Shown one piece after another: positions 5,223-11,002 of a DNA stretch of 11,002 nt. Every line of letters begins with the position of its first letter. The stretch's first letter is position 1. The translations under genes were made by a program, and so were the position numbers. The notes under the pieces are model-generated. The model ran no database searches. It saw nothing but the letters and a program-made list of their open reading frames with translations, and had not been told where the DNA came from. This DNA comes from an uncultured Eubacteriales bacterium (GTDB lineage Bacteria; Bacillota; Clostridia; Christensenellales; Christensenellaceae): positions 1 through 11,002 of the forward strand of contig CAJJPW010000053.1 in NCBI GenBank assembly GCA_905193725.1. Direction: 5' to 3'.

Positions 5223-6842
5223 ATGACTGCGAAACAAAAAAACTTTGTCAAAGGCGCAGCTATTTTAGGGATTGCAGGATTAATCTGCAAAGTTATCGGT
5301 GCGGTATTTCGCATTCCCCTTTCGAATGCCATTGGCACACAGGGTATGGCCAACTATCAGGCGGCATATCCCCTTTATGCCTTTTTGCTGGTGATCTCAT
5401 CAGCTGGTCTACCCACTGCCATCTCCAAAATGGTATCTGAGAGAGTTACCAAAGGGGATTATAGGGGGGCACATTTCACATTCCAAGTGGCTTATAAAGT
5501 ACTGCTCATTGTAGGGGTAATCACTTCGGTGTTGCTATTTGCGGCGAGCCCATTGGTTTCTAAGCTCATCGGGCTGGATTCTTCCATGTATTCGTTTATG
5601 GCAATTGCACCGGCACTATTTTTTGTGTCCATTCTGTCTGCCTACCGGGGGTATTTCCAAGGTCTCCAGATGATGACGCCTACAGCTCTCACGCAAATTG
5701 TAGAGCAGGTGGGGAAACTAGCTGTTGGCCTTTCTCTGGCTAGTCTAATGGGGCAAAGGGGGCCACAGTACGGTGCTGCTGGTGCACTGATTGGCGTTAC
5801 GGTAAGTGAAGTGCTGGCTCTAATTGTTGTGATTATTATGTACAACAAGAACAAGAGCACCATATTGCGCAATATCAGCAGAGCCCCTAAAATGGGTTTG
5901 AAGCGGGATTTCAAAAGTACGGCCAAAAAGCTATTTGTCATTGCCATCCCCATTACCATTGGAGCGTGTATTATGCCGTTGGTGAGCGCCATTGACTCGG
6001 CAGTGGTGATGAACTCGCTGCAATCCAGTGGATTCGCTGAACAAGAGGCAGCTTCCATGTTTGGAGTATTGACGGGCAACGTGAATCCTCTCATCAACAT
6101 GCCGGCAGTGCTTTCGCTGGCGCTGGCTATGAGTCTAGTGCCTGCGATTGCGGAGAGCAAGGCGGCAAAGAACGCAAGGCAAATAAAACAGAGATCTAGC
6201 TTTGGGCTGAAGTTGGCGCTCATGGTGGGATTGCCTGCCTCTATGGGGTTCTTCATCCTGGCAGGGCCGATTTTACAGCTGCTGTACACGGCGCTCACAC
6301 CCACAGAGATGGAGCTGGCGACGCATCTGTTAGAGGTTTTATCCATCGCCGTAATTTTCCTCACCCTTTTGCAGACTATGACGGGGATTTTGCAGGGAAT
6401 GGGTAAACCTATGGTTCCTGTGATCAACCTGCTAATTGGTGCAGTAGTAAAGGTAGTGGTGAGCATTGTGATGATCCGCATGCCAGAAGTGAATATTATG
6501 GGAGCAGCCTACGGTACATTGGCCTGCTATGGCATAGCGGCAATTCTAGATTTGATCTGTATGTTGCGATATACCAAATGCCCAATTAAGCTACTGGATA
6601 ACATCATCAAACCGATTTTAGCTACTGCAATCATGACGGTGGTAGTGCACTTTGTGTATCAGTTTGCCTATGGAGCAATCGAATCCAACACCATTTCCAC
6701 ATTAGTGGCGATTGTAGCAGGTGTCATTGTATATGCGATCTGCATCTTGCTTTTGCGGACCATCAAGAGGGAAGACGCAGCACTTCTGCCAGGGGGCAGA
6801 AGATTGGAGCCGCTGATGCTCAAACTGCACATCTGGAAATAA
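5223..6842 (+). CDS. SpoVB/MurJ-like polysaccharide or lipid II flippase (MOP superfamily)
   Basis: This 539-residue polytopic membrane protein belongs to the MOP exporter superfamily (SpoVB, YtgP/MurJ, YabM). Members flip lipid-linked cell-wall precursors across the membrane. The N-terminus GAAILGIAGLICKVIGAVFRIPL (11-33) is a typical first membrane segment. Others follow at about 53-70, 92-108, 125-140, 182-206, 237-263, 295-310, 330-355, 370-390, 397-418, 425-448, 463-482 and 490-512. Family motifs are PTAISKMVSE (64-73), YRGYFQGLQMMTPTA (141-155) and LPGGRRLEPL at the C-terminus. The frame is open from a TTG at 5187, but the ATG at 5223 is preferred: AGGAG lies five bases upstream and the family starts with a short polar segment. 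It sits directly before yabN/mazG, the position of yabM in Bacillus. The exact substrate cannot be told from sequence. No clear terminator follows. Confidence 0.9.
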   Translation: MTAKQKNFVKGAAILGIAGLICKVIGAVFRIPLSNAIGTQGMANYQAAYPLYAFLLVISSAGLPTAISKMVSERVTKGDYRGAHFTFQVAYKVLLIVGVITSVLLFAASPLVSKLIGLDSSMYSFMAIAPALFFVSILSAYRGYFQGLQMMTPTALTQIVEQVGKLAVGLSLASLMGQRGPQYGAAGALIGVTVSEVLALIVVIIMYNKNKSTILRNISRAPKMGLKRDFKSTAKKLFVIAIPITIGACIMPLVSAIDSAVVMNSLQSSGFAEQEAASMFGVLTGNVNPLINMPAVLSLALAMSLVPAIAESKAAKNARQIKQRSSFGLKLALMVGLPASMGFFILAGPILQLLYTALTPTEMELATHLLEVLSIAVIFLTLLQTMTGILQGMGKPMVPVINLLIGAVVKVVVSIVMIRMPEVNIMGAAYGTLACYGIAAILDLICMLRYTKCPIKLLDNIIKPILATAIMTVVVHFVYQFAYGAIESNTISTLVAIVAGVIVYAICILLLRTIKREDAALLPGGRRLEPLMLKLHIWK

Positions 6843-6962
6843 TGAACATTTGATTTGATAAAAGTGAAATAGGGCGATATGAGGTAGAGAATGTGGCATT
6901 GCCGAGATTTTATGTACAAGGTTGCATTTTATCACGTATTACGTGGCGAAAAAGCTGATTTT

Positions 6963-6992
6963 TTGTAAAAATAGGTGGATAACGGTTATAAT
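6963..6992 (+). promoter_or_regulatory. Sigma-A promoter of the yabN/mazG gene
   Basis: TTGTAA (6963-6968), an 18-base spacer and a perfect TATAAT (6987-6992). Transcription would start near 6999, about 72 bases before the TTG start codon and right at the 5' arm of the hairpin at 7002-7036. The interval 6843-6962 holds nothing else recognisable; CACGT-ATT-ACGTG (6933-6945) is a short hairpin without an adjacent T-tract. Confidence 0.65.
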
Positions 6993-7001
6993 GGAAATAC
7001 A

Positions 7002-7036
7002 AGGAATCAATTCGTGAAAACAAATCCTTGATTCCT
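7002..7036 (+). repeat. Inverted repeat at the extreme 5' end of the mazG leader
   Basis: AGGAATCAA (7002-7010) is the perfect inverse of TTGATTCCT (7028-7036), with a 17-base gap. There is no T-tract after it, so it is not a terminator. Because it begins at the predicted transcription start, it could be a 5' RNA-stabilising hairpin or a repressor operator. Confidence 0.5.
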
Positions 7037-7070
7037 AGGGGATTATTTGATATATTGGGAGGTACAAGCA

Positions 7071-8534
7071 TTGCTGTTAATTGTTGGACTGGGAGATGGA
7101 ACAAGGCAGACCCTGACGCTGGGGGGATTAGAGACACTGAAGAAGTGCAGCCGGTGCATCTTGCAGACAGATCAGGTTCCCGTAGCAGAAGAACTGAAAA
7201 AGCAGAAAATTGAGTATGAGACGTTGGATTTTCTGTATGACAGCTGTGCAAACTTTGACCAGTTTATTGACCAGGCAGTTGCCTATCTTTTGGAGAAACC
7301 AGAAGAGGATACCTGCTTCGGGGTATTGGGTACTATTTGGCAGAATAAATGTGCTTGTATACTGGCAGAGCAGGCATCTCAGAGGGGAATTGACCTTCAG
7401 GTCATCCCTGGAGTAGGACACGAGAGTAGAGCGCTCTGGAGCGGCCACAGCACAAAAAAACGGTGGCCCTGTAAGGATGATTTAGGAGCGATAGTGGTGA
7501 GCGGAGGAGATTTCACCAGTTATTCTACCTTAGGAAATACCACATATCTCATCACTGAGGTGGACACGCTGTGGAAGGCATCTGATATCAAGCTCAAGCT
7601 TTTAGACTATGTATCAGAAGATCATCAGGTATTGGTGTATCGCCACGGAGAAGAGCTCTGGACGACAGTGGAGGAGCTAGATCAATTAAAGGGCTGGTTT
7701 GCCTACGATACTTGCATTGTAGTCCCACCGGAGGAGATCACCCACAAACAGGGATTTGTGTTTGAAGATTTGGTGTATATCATGGAAATCCTCCGAGGGA
7801 AAGGGGGATGCCCCTGGGATGCAGAGCAAACCCATCAGACGCTCAAACGCTATTTGCTGGAAGAGGCATATGAGGTATTTGATGCCATCGACAAAGAGGA
7901 CATGTTTGAGTTAGCAGATGAGCTGGGGGATGTGCTTCTTCAGGTAGTTTTTCACGGACAGATCGGTCAGGAGTATTCGGAGTTCACTCACCAGGATGTG
8001 GTCACCAACATTTGCCGGAAAATGATTGATCGGCATGTGCATATATTTGGCGATAAGAAAATAGACACTGCCAAGGGGGTTATCGCCTCTTGGGAGGAGA
8101 TCAAGAAAAAAGAAAAGGGACAAAAGAGCGTTGCGGAATCGCTGCGAGATATACCCAAATCCATGAGTGCTCTCATGCGAGCGGGCAAGTTGCAGAAAAA
8201 GGCAGGAGCTGTTGGGTTTGACTGGCCGGATTATCAAGGCGCTTATGATAAAGTAATAGAAGAGTTAGAAGAGCTGCGCGATGAGATCATCAACAGCCGT
8301 CAGCTGGCCATAGAAGAGGAAGCGGGGGATCTGCTGTTTGCGGCAGTTAACCTTTTGCGTCTGGTGAAAGTGGATGGGGAAATGGCCCTTACGAGGGCAT
8401 GTGATAAGTTTGTCCGTCGCTTTGAGACAATGGAACAGCTGGCACAAGAGGAAGGAAAAGTTTTTAGTAATTTAAAGTTAGATGAGATGGACCGCTTTTG
8501 GGAGCTTGCCAAGCAGAAGGAAAAAGACGTATAA
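7071..8534 (+). CDS. mazG: YabN-type protein: degenerate tetrapyrrole-methylase-like domain plus MazG pyrophosphohydrolase
   Basis: The 487-residue protein joins an N-terminal SAM-dependent methylase-like domain (about 1-220) to tandem MazG domains. MazG enzymes hydrolyse (d)NTPs to monophosphates and pyrophosphate, cleaning the nucleotide pool. The first MazG domain (about 231-330) has GGCPWDAEQT (245-254), EEAYE (264-268) and ELADELGD (280-287), the magnesium-binding acidic set. The second (about 390-480) has EELEELRDE and EEEAGDLL (415-422). The N-terminal half keeps the outline (VGLG at 5-8, LTLGGLETLKK, IPGVG at 112-116, SDIKLKLLD at 171-179). It has lost the usual GPGD turn (GDGT instead) and the PGHP-type SAM-site motif (GTIWQNK at 87-93), so methylase activity is doubtful. 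TTG at 7071 is chosen because GGGAGG (7057-7062) precedes it by eight bases and this gives the normal family N-terminus; the frame is open from 7047. It lies between the flippase and hup, as in many Firmicutes. Confidence 0.92.
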   Translation: MLLIVGLGDGTRQTLTLGGLETLKKCSRCILQTDQVPVAEELKKQKIEYETLDFLYDSCANFDQFIDQAVAYLLEKPEEDTCFGVLGTIWQNKCACILAEQASQRGIDLQVIPGVGHESRALWSGHSTKKRWPCKDDLGAIVVSGGDFTSYSTLGNTTYLITEVDTLWKASDIKLKLLDYVSEDHQVLVYRHGEELWTTVEELDQLKGWFAYDTCIVVPPEEITHKQGFVFEDLVYIMEILRGKGGCPWDAEQTHQTLKRYLLEEAYEVFDAIDKEDMFELADELGDVLLQVVFHGQIGQEYSEFTHQDVVTNICRKMIDRHVHIFGDKKIDTAKGVIASWEEIKKKEKGQKSVAESLRDIPKSMSALMRAGKLQKKAGAVGFDWPDYQGAYDKVIEELEELRDEIINSRQLAIEEEAGDLLFAAVNLLRLVKVDGEMALTRACDKFVRRFETMEQLAQEEGKVFSNLKLDEMDRFWELAKQKEKDV

Positions 8535-8558
8535 AAACTAAATGAAAATTCCAGGTGT

Positions 8559-8587
8559 TTGCAGGACTTTCACAATAAAAGTAGAAT
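8559..8587 (+). promoter_or_regulatory. Promoter of hup with overlapping sigma-A and sigma-H-like elements
   Basis: TTGCAG (8559-8564), 17 bases and TAGAAT (8582-8587) form a sigma-A-type promoter. The same bases also read GCAGGACTT (8561-8569), 11 bases and GTAGAAT (8581-8587), one mismatch from the sigma-H consensus. The -10 context GTAGAATATT is identical to that before spoVG (4504-4513). Which sigma factor is used cannot be settled by eye. Confidence 0.55.
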
Positions 8588-8635
8588 ATTACATCTAGGT
8601 TTAAATACTTTATAAACCATAAGGAGGTTACTCAA

Positions 8636-8908
8636 TTGAATAAGACAGAATTAATAGCTGCAATGGCTGAAAAATCAGGTTTATCCAAGAAAGATGCAGA
8701 AAAGGCGTTAGTTGCTTTTTCCGAAGCAATCACAGAGGCACTGAAAGCAGATGATAAAGTTCAGATCGTTGGCTTTGGTACTTTTGAAGCGAGAGAAAGA
8801 GCTGCTAGAAAGGGCATCAACCCTCTCACAAAAGAGCCTATCGACATTCCTGCTTCTATCGTACCTGCTTTCAAAGCTGGCAAAGCTTTCAAAGATGCAT
8901 TAAAATAG
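8636..8908 (+). CDS. hup: HU family nucleoid DNA-binding protein
   Basis: HU is a small dimeric histone-like protein that bends and compacts DNA. The 90-residue product has the full fold: two N-terminal helices (MNKTELIAAMAEKSGLSKKD, 1-20), the GFGTFEARERAARKG signature (46-60), the DNA-binding arm with the intercalating proline at 63, and the C-terminal IPASIVPAFKAGKAFKDALK (71-90). The arm reads INPLTKEP, so the usual arginine before NP is isoleucine at 61; this may alter minor-groove contacts slightly. The start is TTG at 8636, supported by AAGGAGG (8621-8627) eight bases upstream and by the fit to the family N-terminus. The gene has its own promoter and terminator, which fits high, independent expression. 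It sits between mazG and rqcP, a common clostridial arrangement. Confidence 0.97.
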   Translation: MNKTELIAAMAEKSGLSKKDAEKALVAFSEAITEALKADDKVQIVGFGTFEARERAARKGINPLTKEPIDIPASIVPAFKAGKAFKDALK

Positions 8909-8918
8909 CAAATTAGAG

Positions 8919-8955
8919 AGAGCCTTGGAGGTAAAATGGCCAAGGTTCTTTTTTT
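8919..8955 (+). terminator. Rho-independent terminator after hup
   Basis: GAGCCTTGG (8920-8928) pairs with CCAAGGTTC (8940-8948), with one G-U pair, around an 11-base loop, and is followed by seven T. It starts 11 bases after the hup stop codon and separates hup from rqcP. Confidence 0.88.
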
Positions 8956-9105
8956 ATGGAAAAAAACAAATCCCCCTATTATTGCCCTGGAAACGAGCGA
9001 AAACACAAAAAAATGAGGTGGAGCGAAAAATGCCTTCAAAGTGGAGCAACCCTCTGTTATTTACCCGAAATTTTTGCGATTTATGGTGGATAAAGCACGT
9101 ATATT
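8956..9105. other. Spacer between hup terminator and rqcP promoter
   Basis: No gene of known family is seen. An ATG at 9030 with a good GAGGTGGAG (9015-9023) six bases before it opens a 63-codon frame that ends at 9221, six bases before rqcP. Its sequence is rich in Trp and Cys, matches nothing I know, and contains the rqcP promoter, so I do not call it as a gene. Confidence 0.4.
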
Positions 9106-9134
9106 TTGCCAAAACAGAGGAATTCATGTATAAT
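9106..9134 (+). promoter_or_regulatory. Sigma-A promoter of rqcP
   Basis: TTGCCA (9106-9111), a 17-base spacer and a perfect TATAAT (9129-9134). Transcription would start near 9141, giving a leader of about 87 bases. Confidence 0.8.
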
Positions 9135-9227
9135 AGGGATAATATAAAATATACCTTTGCGAGAACACACAGTGAAAATCAGATGTGCACACAAATAAAA
9201 TGGCTGGAAAGATGCAGGTGATACGAG

Positions 9228-9494
9228 ATGAGATTGGACAAGTTTTTAAAAGTATCCAGGCTAATTAAACGGCGGACGGTTGCCTCCTCTGCCTGTGGGG
9301 CTGGGCGTATCTTTGTCAATGGAAAAGAGGCAAAGGCAGGCTATCAACTTAAAATTGGAGATGAAATTTGCTTGGAGTTTGGAAAATCCAAGTTGACAGT
9401 AAAGGTACAGCAGCTCAAAGAGACGGTGAGAAAGGAAGAGGCAGAGACACTCTATCAGGTAGTGAGCCACGAGACTCAGAGCGCTGAGGTTTAA
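9228..9494 (+). CDS. rqcP: RqcP (YabO), S4-domain ribosome-associated quality control factor
   Basis: RqcP works with RqcH on stalled 50S subunits, where it stabilises the P-site tRNA while alanine tails are added to the unfinished chain. The 88-residue protein begins MRLDKFLKVSRLIKRRTVA, nearly the invariant family start, with arginines at 2 and 16 that are reported as important for ribosome or tRNA contact. The S4 RNA-binding fold spans about residues 1-60 (GRIFVNGKEAKAGYQLKIGD, 26-45). A charged C-terminal segment (KETVRKEEAETLYQVV) follows. Length matches Bacillus YabO (86). The ATG is preceded by AGGTG at 9216-9220, seven bases upstream. In Bacillus it is followed by yabP, yabQ and divIC; here ispDF follows instead. 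An Hsp15-type (HslR) heat-shock role is less likely given the position. Confidence 0.93.
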   Translation: MRLDKFLKVSRLIKRRTVASSACGAGRIFVNGKEAKAGYQLKIGDEICLEFGKSKLTVKVQQLKETVRKEEAETLYQVVSHETQSAEV

Positions 9495-9703
9495 TACGAG
9501 AGCGATAGACTACTTTCAAAATAGGATAAAACGTCTGGCAAAAATCTCTATAGAAATATTAGGCCGTGTTGCTGGACTCTAATGCAGTTAGAATGAGTAG
9601 AGGCCCCGGCTGGAAAAGAAATGAATGAGCAGATGTTTATGGAAGGGGACCCTGGAGAAGTACTTTGCAATAAGCTGTCTACAACGAGAGGAAAGCGTGG
9701 AGC
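9495..9703. other. Non-coding stretch between rqcP and ispDF
   Basis: No gene, clear promoter or terminator is visible. Small hairpins such as TCTAA-N5-TTAGA near 9577-9591 are weak. An ATG at 9621 opens a 38-codon frame overlapping the start of ispDF, with only a poor GGAAAAG before it. No remnant of yabP, yabQ or divIC was recognised. The start of ispDF transcription is therefore unassigned; read-through from rqcP is possible. Confidence 0.4.
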
Positions 9704-10909
9704 ATGGAACAGAAGAGCTTATATGAACAGCTGATCGCTGCAGGACAAAAATGCTGTGCTGTGATTTTAGCGGCAGGAAGCGGTAGCCGCATGGGTGCAG
9801 CTTGCAATAAGATGTTTTTACCGATAGGGAATAAGCTTGTGCTGGAGCGCACTCTGGAAGCTTTTGCTGCAAGTGAACTTTTTTCCCGGTGCTATATCGT
9901 ATATCGGCGCGGGGAGCGGGAGCAGGTGGAGCGAATTGCCAAAAAGTCTTTGAATGAGATCCCTTATACCTTGGTAGAGGGAGGTAAAGAGCGGCAGGAT
10001 TCGGTATTTCACGCGTTGAATGAGATTCCAGATCAATATACTATCATTGCAGTACACGACGGTGCGCGGTGTTTTGTGCGGTCCCGTGTAATACAAGAAT
10101 GCGTCAAAAGCGCTTGGAAGTACGGCAGCGGTGTGGCAGGCACTAAAGCGGTAGATACTCTGAAACGAGTAGAGGCGGGCAGAATCGTACAGACGTTGGA
10201 CCGAAATCAGATTGTTCAGATCCAGACCCCACAGGTGTTTGAGGCAACGCTGCTCAAAAGGGCGTATCAAATGGCGCTGGAGCAGCACATTTTGGCAACT
10301 GACGACGCTGCGCTAGTGGAACGGCTAGGAGTGCAGCCGGTATGGGTGGATGGCGGACGGGATAATGTCAAAATTACCACCATAGAGGACATGAGAACAG
10401 GAGAGGATTCTTTGATAGAAAAGAGAGAATATCGGGTAGGCCAGGGATATGACGTCCATGCCTTTGTGGAGGGCAGAAGACTAGTGCTGGGTGGCGTGGA
10501 AATCCCCAGTGAAGTGGGCTTAGATGGACATTCGGATGCGGATGTGTTGGTGCACAGCATTATGGATGGACTTCTGGGTGCCGCGGGTTATGGGGATATT
10601 GGGGAGTTGTTCCCCGATACTGACCAGGCATACAAGGATATTGACAGCTTGATTTTGCTCAGACGTGTGGGAGAAGCTGTGAGAGAAAAAGGGGAGATCG
10701 TGAACATCGATGCCACCCTAATCATGCAGGCCCCCAAAATAGGCCCATACAAAATGGCCATGAGAGATAACATTGCAAATGCCCTGGAGATCCCCGGCGG
10801 GCGGGTCAACATCAAGGCAACCACTACAGAGCACTTGGGATTTGAGGGCAGAAAAGAAGGAGCTAGCGCCATGAGCGTATGCCTACTTTCTATTAAAATC
10901 GATCAATAA
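9704..10909 (+). CDS. ispDF: Bifunctional IspDF, MEP-pathway cytidylyltransferase and cyclodiphosphate synthase
   Basis: The 401-residue fusion carries two non-consecutive MEP-pathway steps: IspD (MEP plus CTP to CDP-ME) and IspF (CDP-ME 2-phosphate to cyclic MEcPP). These steps feed isoprenoid synthesis in the cytoplasm. The IspD half (about 15-230) has VILAAGSGSRMG (20-31), an acceptor lysine in NKMFLP (35-40), EGGKERQDSV (92-101), AVHDGARCFV (116-125) and the TDDAALVE and VKITT segments (199-206, 222-226). The IspF half (about 243-401) has the metal-binding GYDVH (248-252) and GHSDADVLVH (275-284), GDIGELFPD (297-305) and the KATTTEHLGFEGRKEGASA signature (371-389). A linker of about a dozen residues joins them; both active sites look complete. 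The ATG at 9704 has GAGAGG 12 bases upstream, a loose spacing; an extra N-terminal stretch of about 15 residues precedes the IspD fold. Confidence 0.95.
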   Translation: MEQKSLYEQLIAAGQKCCAVILAAGSGSRMGAACNKMFLPIGNKLVLERTLEAFAASELFSRCYIVYRRGEREQVERIAKKSLNEIPYTLVEGGKERQDSVFHALNEIPDQYTIIAVHDGARCFVRSRVIQECVKSAWKYGSGVAGTKAVDTLKRVEAGRIVQTLDRNQIVQIQTPQVFEATLLKRAYQMALEQHILATDDAALVERLGVQPVWVDGGRDNVKITTIEDMRTGEDSLIEKREYRVGQGYDVHAFVEGRRLVLGGVEIPSEVGLDGHSDADVLVHSIMDGLLGAAGYGDIGELFPDTDQAYKDIDSLILLRRVGEAVREKGEIVNIDATLIMQAPKIGPYKMAMRDNIANALEIPGGRVNIKATTTEHLGFEGRKEGASAMSVCLLSIKIDQ

Positions 10910-10949
10910 CCGATGACAGGAGAGGAAAAATAGATAGTCGAGGTTTTAT

Positions 10950-11002
10950 ATGGGAATATTTTCTAAGCTAAAAGAGCGGCGAGCGAGAAAAAAACGGCTA
11001 GC
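10950..11002 (+). CDS. Start of an unidentified gene cut by the right edge
   Basis: An ATG at 10950 has GAGG six bases upstream and opens a frame to the window end (MGIFSKLKERRARKKRLA, 17 full codons). The N-terminus is short, amphipathic and very basic. Starts of this sort occur in FtsY and in several peripheral membrane proteins, but 17 residues are too few to name it. It lies 40 bases after ispDF with no terminator between, so it may be co-transcribed. Confidence 0.55.
   Translation, partial: MGIFSKLKERRARKKRL

Noticed and set aside
5642..6481. Long 279-residue minus-strand frame inside the flippase gene
   Set aside because: It lies wholly antisense to a well-supported membrane protein. 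Its Ser/Thr/Pro/Ile-rich composition is typical of the complement of membrane-protein codons.
9495..9703. Riboswitch or T-box before ispDF
   Set aside because: No T-box, c-di-GMP or other riboswitch signature that I know could be matched; only weak hairpins are present.
9818..10288. Minus-strand frame of 156 residues inside ispDF
   Set aside because: It is antisense to conserved IspD motifs and shows no domain or start signal of its own.

Overview
The window is chromosomal DNA from a Gram-positive anaerobe of the Clostridia type. The evidence is gene order: murC divergent from purR, then spoVG, then a SpoVB/MurJ-like flippase, a YabN/MazG protein, HU and the S4-domain protein RqcP (YabO). 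Most genes have AGGAGG-type ribosome binding sites, two genes start with TTG, and several rho-independent terminators are present. No rRNA, tRNA, CRISPR array, IS element or phage gene was seen. The genus cannot be fixed from this sequence.

Layout. Bases 1-116 hold an open minus-strand frame running off the left edge, of doubtful status. A long-form serine acetyltransferase gene (162-1067, +) ends at a strong hairpin (1213-1240) shared with a small convergent XRE-type regulator (1251-1460, -). An AT-rich 360-base stretch with several inverted repeats lies upstream of the regulator. murC (1819-3201, -) has its own promoter and terminator. Divergent from it is purR (3361-4178, +), which is frameshifted in its PRPP-binding loop but keeps a promoter and a PurBox-like operator pair. 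spoVG (4557-4838) follows, with a sigma-H-like promoter and a strong terminator. After a 384-base gap come the flippase (5223-6842), yabN/mazG (7071-8534), hup (8636-8908), rqcP (9228-9494) and a fused ispDF gene (9704-10909). The first codons of an unidentified gene reach the right edge (10950-11002).

How the genes relate. Most are housekeeping genes: cell-wall precursor synthesis (MurC, probably the flippase), cysteine synthesis (serine acetyltransferase), isoprenoid precursors for the lipid carrier and quinones (IspDF), nucleotide clean-up (MazG), nucleoid structure (HU), ribosome rescue (RqcP) and regulation (SpoVG, PurR, XRE). They are mostly separate transcription units with their own promoters, not one operon.

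Compared with the Bacillus order (purR-yabJ-spoVG-glmU-prs-pth-mfd-spoVT-yabM-yabN-yabO-yabP-yabQ-divIC), the genes between spoVG and the flippase, and those after rqcP, are absent here. The points most worth a second look are the broken purR with an intact-looking operator, the degenerate methylase half of the YabN/MazG protein, and the matching sigma-H-like promoters before spoVG and hup. I did not find a clearly novel multi-gene system.
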